Origin: Methylocystis echinoides
GTDB lineage: Bacteria > Pseudomonadota > Alphaproteobacteria > Rhizobiales > Beijerinckiaceae
Length of the DNA stretch: 64,000 bases
Assembly: GCF_027923385.1 (NCBI RefSeq)
Contig: NZ_BSEC01000001.1
Location: 3,942,001 to 4,006,000 of the forward strand
Direction of reading: 5' to 3'
The translations under genes and the position numbers were made by a program. Of the stretch, positions 16,638 through 30,270 are shown piece after piece. Position 1 is the stretch's first letter. Each line of letters opens with the position of its first letter. Under the pieces are notes generated by a model, which was not told the DNA's origin, did no database searches, and saw only the letters and a list, made by a program, of their open reading frames with translations.

Positions 16638-17999
16638 TCAGACTGTTTGGGAGTGCCGCCCGCGCGCGGTCGTGAGATAGGAGTCGAATTGCGCCGCAAT
16701 ATTGCGCACAAAAGGACGTCCTTCCGGCGTCACCATAAATCCGTCTGGCGTCGGCGTCAGAAAGCCTTCTCGATCATTCGCCAGGGCGTCCTGCGCTTGC
16801 GCGATCACGGCGCTGACGATCGCGCTTGGCGCGCCACTGAGCTCGCGCGCCGAGAAAGTGAGATCACACATCAACCTTTCAATGACCAGGGCGCGCACGC
16901 GATCCTCTTCGGAAAGCGCCAGCCCTCGCGTCACCGCGCAGCCCTCCGCCTGGATCATCCGTTCATATTTTGCGATTGCCGCTTCATTCTGCACATAGCC
17001 TTGCGGAAGGCGACCGATCGCGGAGGCGCCCAATCCGAGCAACGCGTCGGCGCTGTCAATCGTATAACCCTGAAAGTTTCGGCGCAGCCTGTTGTCGCGC
17101 GCCGCTGTTGCGAGCGAATCATGTTTCAGCGCAAAATGGTCAATTCCGATTTGCGCGTAACCCGCGTTCAACAATCGTTGGGCGGCAAAGGCGGATTGGT
17201 CGTAGCGCTCGACAGCCTGCGGTAAATCCGCCTCGTGAATCATCGACTGATGTCGCTTCATCCAGGGAACATGCGCATAGCCGAAAAGCGCGATGCGGTC
17301 GGGCTCCAGTCGCAATACGTCGTCCAGCGTCGCAGCGAGTTGCGCTTCACGCTGTCCTGGCAGCCCATACATAGCGTCGATATTGAGCGAGGCGACGCCG
17401 CGGGCGCGAAAGGCGTCGACCACCCGCCTTGTCTCTTCAAAGCTCTGCACGCGGTTGATCGCCGCCTGCACATTCGGATCGAAGTCCTGGACGCCAATGC
17501 TCACACGCGTGAGCCCGCTTTCGGCCAGCGCGTCAATCCCGGCGTCGTCCATTCCGCGCGGGTCGACCTCGACAGCGAATTCGGCGTCCGCGGCGACTGA
17601 AAATACAGAGCGGATCGCACCGGAGAGGCGACGAATATCATCCGAGACGAGAATCGTCGGAGACCCGCCGCCCCAATGAATGTGCCGGACATGCGCCGTC
17701 TCTGGCGCCGCGTTCCCGATGAATTCAATCTCCTTGACCAGCGCGTCGAGATACGCGGCGACGGGCGCATATTGTCGGGTGATCTTCGTGTGGCAGCCGC
17801 AAAACCAGCACAAGGTGTCGCAGAAGGGCACGTGGAGATAAAGCGAGAGTGACGCGTCCGCCGGGAGCGCGGCCAGCCAATCGAGATAGGTTTCGTGATC
17901 AACGCCGTCATGGAAATGCGGCGCTGTCGGATAGCTCGTGTAGCGCGGCGTCGACCGCGACGCGTGACGGGCGATAACCTCTGGCGTTAGCATCATCAC
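16638..17999 (-). CDS. hemN: Oxygen-independent coproporphyrinogen III oxidase
   Basis: A radical SAM enzyme that decarboxylates coproporphyrinogen III to protoporphyrinogen IX without oxygen. At 453 residues it has the full HemN length. The 4Fe-4S/SAM motif is at Cys60, Cys64 and Cys67 (YLHVPFCDTLCWFCGC), the GGGSPT motif follows in WGGGSPTIL, and the N-terminus RYTSYPTAPHF and C-terminal HemN domain are present. These features separate it from HemW. It starts 13 bases after hemA ends and is the last gene of the bchF-to-hemN minus-strand run, giving the low-oxygen route to protoporphyrin for bacteriochlorophyll. Confidence 0.95.
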   Translation of the reverse strand: MMMLTPEVIARHASRSTPRYTSYPTAPHFHDGVDHETYLDWLAALPADASLSLYLHVPFCDTLCWFCGCHTKITRQYAPVAAYLDALVKEIEFIGNAAPETAHVRHIHWGGGSPTILVSDDIRRLSGAIRSVFSVAADAEFAVEVDPRGMDDAGIDALAESGLTRVSIGVQDFDPNVQAAINRVQSFEETRRVVDAFRARGVASLNIDAMYGLPGQREAQLAATLDDVLRLEPDRIALFGYAHVPWMKRHQSMIHEADLPQAVERYDQSAFAAQRLLNAGYAQIGIDHFALKHDSLATAARDNRLRRNFQGYTIDSADALLGLGASAIGRLPQGYVQNEAAIAKYERMIQAEGCAVTRGLALSEEDRVRALVIERLMCDLTFSARELSGAPSAIVSAVIAQAQDALANDREGFLTPTPDGFMVTPEGRPFVRNIAAQFDSYLTTARGRHSQTV

Positions 18000-18012
18000 T
18001 CGCTCACTGGTT

Positions 18013-19356
18013 CTATTCAGCGGCCTTCTTCATATCGACATAAGAGCAATGCGCGTCGCTCGCCGACACACGCGGGCGAAGCGGAATCACCTTCGGCTCG
18101 GTGAACGGCAAATCCAGGGTCGTCCAGACGTCGACCATCGCCTCCACCAGTTCGGCGACATGCTCTTCGTCGTGCCGCGGCGTCGGCGTGATGCGCAGCC
18201 GCTCCGTGCCAATCGCAACTGTCGGATAGTTGATCGGCTGGATATAGATAGCGTGGCGGCGCAACAGCAGATCGCTTGCGGCCTTGCAGCGCGCGGCGTC
18301 GCCGACCATCACCGGAACAATGTGGGATACATTATCGAGAACCGGCAAGCCGGCTGCGCGCAGCGCATGCTTTGTCAGCATCGCCATATGCTGGTGTCGG
18401 GCGCGCTCTTCACCTGAATGCTTGAGATGGCGCACCGCCGCGCGGGCGCAGGCCGCAACCATTGGCGGGAGCGTGGTGGTGAAGATGAACTGCGGCGCGT
18501 AGCTGCGCACGGCGTCGACGATCGCAGGGCTCGCGGCGATATAGCCGCCGAGCGCTCCGAAACCCTTCGCGAGCGTGCCTTCGATGACATCGATCCGGTC
18601 TTCGAGGCCTTCGCGCTGCGAAATCCCGCCACCACGTGCGCCATACATGCCGACCGCGTGCACCTCATCGACATAGGTCATCGCATTGTATTTTTCCGCC
18701 AGCGCCACGATCTCCGCGATCGGCGCAATATCGCCGTCCATGGAATAAAGGCTTTCGAAGACGATGAGCTTGGCCCGCTCCTTGCCGGCGGCCTTCAGCA
18801 ACGTCTCGAGATGGTCGACGTCATTATGGCGCCAGATCTGCCGTTCGCAACCAGAGCGCCGCACGCCCTCGATCATCGAATTGTGGTTGAGTGCGTCGGA
18901 GAGGATCAGGCAATTCGGCAGGAGGGAGGCGATCGTGGAGATACCGGCGAGATTGGAGATCCAGCCTGAGGTGAAGACGAGCGCGGCCGGTTTGCCGTGG
19001 AGATCAGCGAGTTCGCTTTCGAGTTCAACAATCGGATGATGTGTGCCGGAAATATTGCGCGTGCCGCCGGCGCCGGCGCCATGACGCTCCAGCGCGTCGC
19101 GCGCGGCGGTGAGCGAGGCGGAATGGCCACCCATGCCAAGATAGTCGTTCGAACACCAGATCGTCACTTCGCGCGGCGAATGTTCCTCGCCCTCGGGTCG
19201 CCACAGCGCGATCGGAAAGCGCGCGGCGTCCCGTTCGAGATTGGCGAAGACCCGATAGCGATTCTCCGTCTTCAGCTGTGCAATCGCCGACTGGAAGTGC
19301 TGGTCGTAGGACAAGGTCATCGGGTTCATCTGACTCTCCATCGGCGTCATAGTCAT
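18013..19356 (-). CDS. hemA: 5-aminolevulinate synthase
   Basis: A PLP enzyme condensing glycine and succinyl-CoA, the alphaproteobacterial (Shemin) entry to tetrapyrroles. The 447-residue sequence carries the family signatures [53 protein letters not shown] and the PLP-lysine region [13 protein letters not shown]. Several in-frame ATGs crowd the start (19356, 19350, 19341, 19329, 19320): AGGAA precedes the first and GGAGAG the fourth, so the N-terminus is uncertain by about 12 residues. Being inside the photosynthesis operon, this copy is probably the one induced for bacteriochlorophyll synthesis. Confidence 0.95.
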   Translation of the reverse strand: MTMTPMESQMNPMTLSYDQHFQSAIAQLKTENRYRVFANLERDAARFPIALWRPEGEEHSPREVTIWCSNDYLGMGGHSASLTAARDALERHGAGAGGTRNISGTHHPIVELESELADLHGKPAALVFTSGWISNLAGISTIASLLPNCLILSDALNHNSMIEGVRRSGCERQIWRHNDVDHLETLLKAAGKERAKLIVFESLYSMDGDIAPIAEIVALAEKYNAMTYVDEVHAVGMYGARGGGISQREGLEDRIDVIEGTLAKGFGALGGYIAASPAIVDAVRSYAPQFIFTTTLPPMVAACARAAVRHLKHSGEERARHQHMAMLTKHALRAAGLPVLDNVSHIVPVMVGDAARCKAASDLLLRRHAIYIQPINYPTVAIGTERLRITPTPRHDEEHVAELVEAMVDVWTTLDLPFTEPKVIPLRPRVSASDAHCSYVDMKKAAE

Positions 19357-19392
19357 CGCTTCCTCAATGCGCTCTTCTCAGGAACGCTGAAT

Positions 19393-20226
19393 TCAACTCA
19401 CGATTCTGGTCACGTCTATCGCCACGACACGCATCGAATCGATGTCGCGACAATCGGTGGCGTCGGCCGGGTGAACATCCTTGACGCCCCAGGACCAGAG
19501 CGCATTGGCGTGCAGGGGTGCGACGAGGAACCAGTGTTCGGCGACAGCGAGCACCATGAGCGTCGCGAGAATGGTGTAACCGACAAGCTCGAACGTCGTC
19601 GTCGCCGCCAGAGCTTTCTGCGCGATGAGCGCGGTAGCGACGGTCGAGGCGGTGACCGAGAGCGGAAAGAAGAGGTTCATCGGCCGGCGGCGCATATAGG
19701 TGACGAGATAGCGAAGATGCTCCGGCAGAAGCTCCGCGCTCAAATTCGGCGCGCCGAAATAGAGATTGAGTTTCGCGCTCGTGTGCATCCACCACAGGAT
19801 CAGGAATGTCCACAAGCCGATCTGGTTCGGATGGCCTGCTGTCATGGCGACAAGCGCGACGGCGCAGAAGATGATTGCGATCTCATGATAGAGGCTCGTA
19901 CCAACCGCCGCGACGAATCGGCGCCAGCCCCGCAATTGCGGCGGACAGGGCGACTCGTTTGGCCCCGTTATGAAGCCCATGTAATAGGTGACGAGTTGCC
20001 ACGCCCATGCCATCAGCCCGCAGGAAAAAGCGCAATAGGCGGAAGCGGCGCTGGTCTCGGTCCGCGTCGCCCAGAGGCCCCAGAGCGCGATGAGAAACAG
20101 TCCCGTCGCGCCCATGAGGCTCCAGCGAAAGGTGCGCCGGGACAGCCCGTCGAGATAGAGAATCACGCCGGTGCTTGCCCACCAGAGCAGGAGTGTCGCG
20201 AATATCGGCGCCGCGTAAGCTGACAT
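19393..20226 (-). CDS. puhE: Photosynthetic complex assembly protein PuhE
   Basis: A 277-residue integral membrane protein with about seven hydrophobic segments, of the PuhE (DUF3623) family found only in photosynthesis clusters. Recognisable stretches are LLLWWASTGVILYLDGL, LVTYYMGFITGPNESPCP and the polar loop WWMHTSAKLNLYFGAPNLS. PuhE affects reaction-centre assembly and bacteriochlorophyll production in Rhodobacter. The start at 20226 lies ten bases after the acsF stop; longer upstream frames run into acsF. It precedes hemA in the superoperon. Confidence 0.93.
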   Translation of the reverse strand: MSAYAAPIFATLLLWWASTGVILYLDGLSRRTFRWSLMGATGLFLIALWGLWATRTETSAASAYCAFSCGLMAWAWQLVTYYMGFITGPNESPCPPQLRGWRRFVAAVGTSLYHEIAIIFCAVALVAMTAGHPNQIGLWTFLILWWMHTSAKLNLYFGAPNLSAELLPEHLRYLVTYMRRRPMNLFFPLSVTASTVATALIAQKALAATTTFELVGYTILATLMVLAVAEHWFLVAPLHANALWSWGVKDVHPADATDCRDIDSMRVVAIDVTRIVS

Positions 20227-20236
20227 GGGCCGCGCC

Positions 20237-21298
20237 TCACCATACCGGCGCCAGGCGGATTTCCGCCGGCAGCGCGTTGGATTTTGCAGGGAGAAGGTAA
20301 AGCCGCACGAAGGTCGCCGACGCCGCCGCCGAGAACCATGCCTGCTTGACGCGCCCAACCAAGCCGCCCTGTTCTTTGGCGCTTGCGATTGCGCGCTCGA
20401 GTTCGACGAGTCGGTCAAGCCCCACCTTGAAGGCCGGATGATCCAGATCCAGCGTGATCGGAAAGACCTGCTTCGAAATCTCCGAGGTCAAATGGAGGAC
20501 CTTGAAGTCGTAATCATCCGGATGCACGCCGAGCGCCGCATGAAAGGCGGGGCGACAATGATCCCGCACATACATCGTCGCGAACACCGCAAGAACAAAG
20601 AACTTGATCCAGTAGACATTATGGCCGGAAATGAGTTTTGGATTGGCCCTCATCAGCAGCGCAAAGGCCTCGCCGTGACGGAATTCGTCATTGCACCACT
20701 TTTCAAACCATTTGAAAATTGGATGGAACCGCCGCTCCGGATGGCGTTCGAGCTGCCGGTAGATGGTGATGTAGCGAGCGTATCCGATCTTCTCCGAGAG
20801 ATAAGTGGCGTAGAAGATGAACTTCGGCTTGAAGAAGGTGTATTTCTTCGTCTTCGTCAGAAAGCTCAGATCGATGCCGATGCCGAAATCCTTCAGCGTA
20901 TCGTTGATGAAGCCGGCGTGACGCGCCTCGTCGCGGCTCATAAAAGCAAAAAGGTTCTTCATATCCTGGTTATGCGCGCGCTTTTTCATCTCGGCGTAGA
21001 GCACACAGCCGGAAAACTCGGCCGTGATCGAACTGATGAGAAAGTCCCGGAACTCCTTGTCCAGTTCGTCCGGATAGACAAAGTCAGCGTCGAATTCGTC
21101 AGTGCGCTGGAAGTGCCTGTTGTTGGGGTCCGAACGCAGCTCCTCCATCAGCGCGTCCCACTCTTTCCGCACGGCGGAGACGTCTGTCTTGTCGAGTTCG
21201 TCAAAATCCGTCGTGTAGAAGCGCGGGCTGAGAAGCGTGTTTTCCTGAGCGACGCGAGTCGCTTCGAGCGAGACATTTTGGCGCAGCGGGGCGTTCAT
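20237..21298 (-). CDS. acsF: Aerobic Mg-protoporphyrin IX monomethyl ester (oxidative) cyclase
   Basis: A diiron monooxygenase that forms the fifth (E) ring of bacteriochlorophyll using O2. The 353-residue protein contains both diiron E/D-ExRH motifs, DEARH at 123-127 and DEFRH at 204-208, and the family block [20 protein letters not shown]. The start at 21298 overlaps the preceding gene by ATGA. It sits between orf103 and puhE, the usual place for acsF in Alphaproteobacteria. The window also encodes the anaerobic cyclase BchE, so ring E can be closed at high or low oxygen. Confidence 0.97.
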   Translation of the reverse strand: MNAPLRQNVSLEATRVAQENTLLSPRFYTTDFDELDKTDVSAVRKEWDALMEELRSDPNNRHFQRTDEFDADFVYPDELDKEFRDFLISSITAEFSGCVLYAEMKKRAHNQDMKNLFAFMSRDEARHAGFINDTLKDFGIGIDLSFLTKTKKYTFFKPKFIFYATYLSEKIGYARYITIYRQLERHPERRFHPIFKWFEKWCNDEFRHGEAFALLMRANPKLISGHNVYWIKFFVLAVFATMYVRDHCRPAFHAALGVHPDDYDFKVLHLTSEISKQVFPITLDLDHPAFKVGLDRLVELERAIASAKEQGGLVGRVKQAWFSAAASATFVRLYLLPAKSNALPAEIRLAPVW

Positions 21299-21606
21299 AG
21301 CGCTCTCCTGTTCGTGAAGCTGACGTCGTAGAGTTCGTTGATTTCGAAATTGCCGCAGAGCCGGGTCCATATCCGTTCGATCAGTCCGGCGCGAATGATG
21401 GTCGCGCGGCGGGAGACCGCGATACGATAACCGAAGGGCGTCTCCGTCGGCGCATTCTGCACCAGCACGCGGTCGCCGGGTCGCATCTCGAAATCACCGT
21501 CGATCTCGACATGCGCGAAAAGGCTTTCGGCGGTGTGGCCGATTTCAATCGTGCAGGGCGCGTCGATGGTCTGACGCGTCAGGGGGAAAAGCCAATCTGT
21601 GTTCAT
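21295..21606 (-). CDS. Conserved-position protein between puhC and acsF (orf103)
   Basis: A 103-residue soluble protein locked in the operon by 4-base overlaps on both sides (with puhC and acsF). It starts [20 protein letters not shown] and looks mostly beta ([37 protein letters not shown]), ending in a helix and [13 protein letters not shown] small gene at this place is found in many alphaproteobacterial photosynthesis clusters without an assigned function. Tight coupling to acsF suggests a role with the cyclase or in complex assembly; that is inference. Confidence 0.8.
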   Translation of the reverse strand: MNTDWLFPLTRQTIDAPCTIEIGHTAESLFAHVEIDGDFEMRPGDRVLVQNAPTETPFGYRIAVSRRATIIRAGLIERIWTRLCGNFEINELYDVSFTNRRAL

Positions 21607-22079
21607 GGCTGACGCCGCCTTTCGTCAAAGAGTTGGGCGAAGGCGCGGGCGTTGTCGGGGCCGAAAGCGTCGAGATTGACGCGACGCTTTGTCGTCGCGT
21701 CCTCGAGCGACACGGTGCCGTCGCTCCAACGCGTCAATGTAAAGGGCGTCGTGGCGTCGAAATCCGCGCGGCGGCGCTCGCGCGCGAGCCCGCGTAAAGT
21801 CGAGCGGATGAAGCCATAGGCGCCCGGCTGCACGACATAGATGGGGCTATTGTCGCCTGCGTCGCGTACGGCGACCGAGCCATCCGGCCGATCCTCGAAG
21901 CGCAGCGCCAGCGTCTCGACCGCGTTCGCCGCGGGCATGTGCAGGGTGCCAACATCCGTCTGGCGCGCGACGCCAGCCGTGAGAAGCGCGAAGCCGATGA
22001 GGATTGCGGCGCTGCGGAGAATTCCGCGCGGGACGCCATCGTGGGAGCTCTCGCTTTTACCAATCGACGCCTGGCTCAT
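21603..22079 (-). CDS. puhC: Photosynthetic complex assembly protein PuhC
   Basis: A 158-residue protein with one N-terminal transmembrane helix (about 20-40, GILRSAAILIGFALLTAGVA) and a periplasmic domain with the family pattern LRFEDRPDGSVAVRDA, then GAYGFIRSTLRGLARERR, FTLTRWSDGTVSLEDA and GPDNARAFAQLF. PuhC helps organise LH1 around the reaction centre in Rhodobacter. It follows puhB after 18 bases and overlaps the next gene by four. Confidence 0.93.
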   Translation of the reverse strand: MSQASIGKSESSHDGVPRGILRSAAILIGFALLTAGVARQTDVGTLHMPAANAVETLALRFEDRPDGSVAVRDAGDNSPIYVVQPGAYGFIRSTLRGLARERRRADFDATTPFTLTRWSDGTVSLEDATTKRRVNLDAFGPDNARAFAQLFDERRRQP

Positions 22080-22097
22080 GGTCCACGCCTTTCCCGA

Positions 22098-22757
22098 TTA
22101 TGCAGCGACGGCGTCGCTTGCCACGACGCGCGCTTCCGTCGCGATGGAGACGTCCGCCTCCGGCGCGGCGTTGACAGCGGCGCCGCGTTCATTGGCGGCC
22201 ACGATCAGCGCGCGGCCGAGGATTTCCCCAACCTGCCGCGCCTGCGCCATGCCCCGCAACGCAGGCTCGGGATCAGCAAAATGGAAGGGGCGCGCGAAGG
22301 GCCACAGGTGCAGATAGCCAATGCGCTTCCCTGCGGTAAGCTGCAGCGTCACCTCGCCCGTGCCGTCGCTTTCCACCCGCAGATCAGCGCTCCGGATCTG
22401 GGAGAAGGGCAGATTATAGAAGACCTGCAGCGCCACGCCGATCTTCATCACGACGCGGCGGGATGTGATGACGAACAGCGCCGTGCGAGCGGAGGCCCAG
22501 GCGAGCAGCGCCAGGAGCGACAGCGCCGCGACGCCGATCGTCAGCGCCCGCGCGGCGGCGATTACGCAGGCGGCGGCGCCGGCGCCTGACGCATCGATCG
22601 CGTTCCATGTTGCGAGCAGGATGAAATAGCCCGCGACGAAATCAGCGCGATAGGCGCCGCGGAACAAGGCGATCCAGTTCGGCCGCCCATGCCAGAGGAT
22701 CCGCTCACCGGGCGGAATGTCTTCGGGCAGCAGCTTTTCGAGGTTGACAGTTTTCAC
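22098..22757 (-). CDS. puhB: Photosynthetic complex assembly protein PuhB
   Basis: A 219-residue membrane protein with a PH-like bacterial domain: polar start LPEDIPPGERILWHGRPNW, two or three hydrophobic helices (about 40-95), then a beta-rich cytoplasmic part (VVMKIGVALQVFYNLPFSQI, YLHLWPFARPFHFADPEPAL). PuhB is a reaction-centre assembly factor encoded after puhA. It overlaps puhA by ATGA and has the family's usual length. Confidence 0.95.
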   Translation of the reverse strand: MKTVNLEKLLPEDIPPGERILWHGRPNWIALFRGAYRADFVAGYFILLATWNAIDASGAGAAACVIAAARALTIGVAALSLLALLAWASARTALFVITSRRVVMKIGVALQVFYNLPFSQIRSADLRVESDGTGEVTLQLTAGKRIGYLHLWPFARPFHFADPEPALRGMAQARQVGEILGRALIVAANERGAAVNAAPEADVSIATEARVVASDAVAA

Positions 22758-23521
22758 AGCAGCGGCTCCGTGCGAGCGGGAGTGGCGTAAAGCGTGCCGG
22801 CGGCGTAATAGGCGGCGATCCTGTCTTCTTCCCGCAGCGTCACCCGGTCGGGGTCGCGCGTGGCGGGGACATTGGCGAATTGCTCGCCAAGGATCGCCTC
22901 CACCTTGATCTGACGCTTCGAGCCTTCGACTTTGGCGAAGGCGACGGGCAAAAGCACGTTGCCGCCCGAGCCGAGCGCGACTTCGTAGTAGCGCAACATG
23001 CTTTCGGAGCGGTCGACCCAGACGTCCCTGATCGTGCCGACCACGTCCCGATCCGCTGCGATCACGTCCATGCCGATCGGATCGGGGTCCTCGCTGGCGA
23101 CAGCGAAATTCGTGGCGATACGCAGCGGCGCGATGAGATCGCGTCCATCATGGGTCTTTTCCGGCGCATCGCTACGCAGCGCATAGGCGCCTGGGCCGAC
23201 CCCCGCAAGCAAGGGATCGCCATTGGGCGTCAACGGGGCGCCGGGCCAGGGGGCGACCTTCGCGGCGTTGAGCGTGCGCGTGTCGCGCTCGCCGAAGTTT
23301 GGTGCAAGCACGAGGGATCCGTCGCCGCGCAGAAAGGTCTTCGGCTCGGGAATGAGCAGGAAACCGCGCTCGCCGACGCCGAGATCTTCGGATTCGAGTG
23401 GATAACCCTCCCGACGATCCTCGCGACGCAGATAGAAGATCAGTCCGGCGAAGAAAATCCAGAAGGCGTACAGAACGACCTGCGCTACATCTATATGGCT
23501 GGTGATGGCTCCGCGTATCAT
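22754..23521 (-). CDS. puhA: Photosynthetic reaction centre H subunit
   Basis: The H subunit caps the cytoplasmic face of the L/M core and guides proton delivery to QB. The 255-residue protein has the typical single N-terminal helix (VVLYAFWIFFAGLIFYLRRE), the signatures EGYPLESE and GLLLIPEPKTF-like GFLLIPEPKTFL, and a beta-barrel cytoplasmic domain (ADRDVVGTIRDVWVDRSE, GGNVLLPVAFAKV). It overlaps puhB and the upstream LhaA-type gene by four bases each. Confidence 0.97.
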   Translation of the reverse strand: MIRGAITSHIDVAQVVLYAFWIFFAGLIFYLRREDRREGYPLESEDLGVGERGFLLIPEPKTFLRGDGSLVLAPNFGERDTRTLNAAKVAPWPGAPLTPNGDPLLAGVGPGAYALRSDAPEKTHDGRDLIAPLRIATNFAVASEDPDPIGMDVIAADRDVVGTIRDVWVDRSESMLRYYEVALGSGGNVLLPVAFAKVEGSKRQIKVEAILGEQFANVPATRDPDRVTLREEDRIAAYYAAGTLYATPARTEPLL

Positions 23522-24960
23522 CGCATGGCTCCCGAGTTGAAACTGGGCGAAGTGATCAAGTCAAATTCCTTCCCCTCTTCGACGCCCGGCTGCGTGAAAC
23601 GCACGAGCGGACCGATCACGGCGACGGTCGCAAAGAGCAGAATGATTTCGACGACATAGACAATTCCATAGCCGGTTGCGGGGCTGATGAGCGCCTCGCC
23701 CAACACGCCGCTCGCGGCGATCGATGTGGCGATGTCGTTGAGAAACCCGCTCGCCGCAATGGCGAGACCCGCGGCGGTCGCCTGCGCGGCGCCCCAGGCC
23801 CCGAGCGCGAGTCCGCGATCCTTCGGCTCCGCGGTTTCCATGGAGGCGGTCATCGTTCCATGGGCGAAGAGACCGCCGCCCAGACCGATGAGCGCGACGC
23901 CGACGCCAAACAAGGTCGAAGAGTCTGCCGGCGCGGCGAAGATGACGGCGCAGAAGGCGATCACGCCGACGATTGCGCCGATCCCGGCGACGCGATGCGC
24001 ATCGGCGCCGCGCGTCAGCCAGCGCGCCGCAATCGCAAGCCCGACGCCGCTGCCGAACGCCAGCATTGCAGTCAGCGCCGTCGTTGCGCCGACAGGCAGA
24101 TGGAGCACACGTCCGCCATAGGGTTCGAGCAGAATGTCCTGCATGCTGAATCCGGCGGCGCCCAGCGCCGTCGCCAGAAGCCGGCGGCGTGCGCGGCCGG
24201 TCGTTGCGAAGCGTCGCCAGGCGTCACGAAAGTCCACCTCTTCAGCCGGCGCCAATTCGCCGCGCGCTTCCTGCTTCCACAGCGCGACGCAGTTCAGCGC
24301 GACGGTGACGACAGCGGCTCCCTGCACGACCTGAATGAGACGGATCGCGGAGAAATTCGCAAGCAGCGCGCCAAAGGCGAGGGCGCTCACGCCCATGCCG
24401 ACAAGCAGCATTGCACAGAGCAGCGCGACGACGCGCGGGCGGGTGTGCGCCGGCGCAAGATCGGTCGCGAGCGCGAGGCCGACTGTCTGCACCGTATGAA
24501 GACCCGCGCCGACGAGCAGGAATGCGAGCGCCGCGGCCGCCTGTCCGATGATGATCGGCCCCGTGGTGTCGCCGGAAAGGATAAGGAGTGCGAACGGCAT
24601 GATGGCGAGACCGCCGAATTGCATCATGGTGCCGAACCAGATGTACGGCACACGCCGCCAGCCGAGCACCGAGCGATGCGTATCCGACCGGAAACCGATC
24701 AGCGCCCGGAACGGCGCAAAGATCAGCGGCAGCGACAGCATCAGCGCGACGAGCCAGGACGGCACGCCAAGTTCGACGATCATGACACGATTGAGCGTGC
24801 CAATCAGCAGGACCGCCGCCATGCCTACCGTCACCTGGAACAGCGACAGGCGCAGCAGGCGCGGCAATGGCAGTTCGGCGGAGCCGGCGTCCGCGAAGGG
24901 CAGTATGCCCGGCCCGACGCGCATCAGGCCTTTGACGAGGGCGGCGCTGGCGCGGTTCAT
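23518..24960 (-). CDS. lhaA: BCD-family MFS transporter, LhaA-type light-harvesting assembly factor
   Basis: A 480-residue, 12-helix major facilitator protein of the bacteriochlorophyll delivery (BCD/PucC) family, recognised by the N-terminal block LFQVTVGMAAVLLIGTLNRVM, APFRALIGFRSDTHRS and the loop MQDILLEPYGGRVLHL. Its place between bchM and puhA is that of lhaA, which is needed for LH1 assembly in Rhodobacter. A second family member lies next to bchG in this window. Its overlaps with bchM and puhA (four bases each) point to coupled translation. Confidence 0.93.
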   Translation of the reverse strand: MNRASAALVKGLMRVGPGILPFADAGSAELPLPRLLRLSLFQVTVGMAAVLLIGTLNRVMIVELGVPSWLVALMLSLPLIFAPFRALIGFRSDTHRSVLGWRRVPYIWFGTMMQFGGLAIMPFALLILSGDTTGPIIIGQAAAALAFLLVGAGLHTVQTVGLALATDLAPAHTRPRVVALLCAMLLVGMGVSALAFGALLANFSAIRLIQVVQGAAVVTVALNCVALWKQEARGELAPAEEVDFRDAWRRFATTGRARRRLLATALGAAGFSMQDILLEPYGGRVLHLPVGATTALTAMLAFGSGVGLAIAARWLTRGADAHRVAGIGAIVGVIAFCAVIFAAPADSSTLFGVGVALIGLGGGLFAHGTMTASMETAEPKDRGLALGAWGAAQATAAGLAIAASGFLNDIATSIAASGVLGEALISPATGYGIVYVVEIILLFATVAVIGPLVRFTQPGVEEGKEFDLITSPSFNSGAMR

Positions 24961-25657
24961 GGGCGTCGCGCCTCCACTGCCTGCGAAATATAGAATCCGC
25001 TCACAACCTTCTCGGTTTGCATGATCCGCCAGTCCTCGAGCGTCACATGGCCCTTCATGCGATTCTCGAGCGTGCCAAGCGCGATCGGCGCGATCGCCGG
25101 AGAGCGATTGCCGCGTGGAAAAAACTGTCCCATCGCATGCATGACGGTCAGCGCCGGCGTGCGCGGCGCGATGGTGAAGACGAGCGAGCCGCCGACGCGC
25201 GGCGCGAGCGCGGCGAGCGTGCGGGCGATGTCGGCGCCGTCATAGTGGATGAGGCTGTCCATCGCGACCACATGATCGAAATGGCCGAAGGCGGGATCGA
25301 GCAGATCGCCAACCATGAATGTCACGCGCCCCTCGCCGAGATCGCTCGGCGCACGCTCCTGGGCGAGCCCGATCAGCGTGGGCGAAATATCGACCGCGAC
25401 GACGTCGGCGCCGCGGCGCGCCGCCTCGATCGCGAGGGCGCCCGTGCCACAGCCGGCGTCGAGAAGACGCATTCCGCGCAGGTCCTGCGGCAACCAGGAC
25501 AGAAGCCTGTTACGCATCGAGTCGCGGCCTGCGCGCACAGTCGCGCGGATGCGGTTGACCGGCGCGTCGGAGGTCAGGCGCTTCCACGCCTCGACGGCGG
25601 TGCGGTCGAAATAGGCTTCAAGTTCGCCGCGTCTGGCGACATAGCTTGGCGTCGTCA

Positions 25658-25658
<1 letters not shown>
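24957..25658 (-). CDS. bchM: Mg-protoporphyrin IX O-methyltransferase
   Basis: BchM methylates the C13 propionate of Mg-protoporphyrin IX with SAM, making the substrate of the ring-E cyclases. The 233-residue protein begins with the family pattern ELEAYFDRTAVEAWKRLTSD and has the SAM-binding motif LLDAGCGTGALAIEA, followed by VVAVDISPTLIGLAQ and FDHVVAMDSLIHY. It shares its first base with the end of bchL and overlaps lhaA by four bases. Confidence 0.97.
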
Positions 25659-30244
<4,586 letters not shown>

Positions 30245-30270
<26 letters not shown>

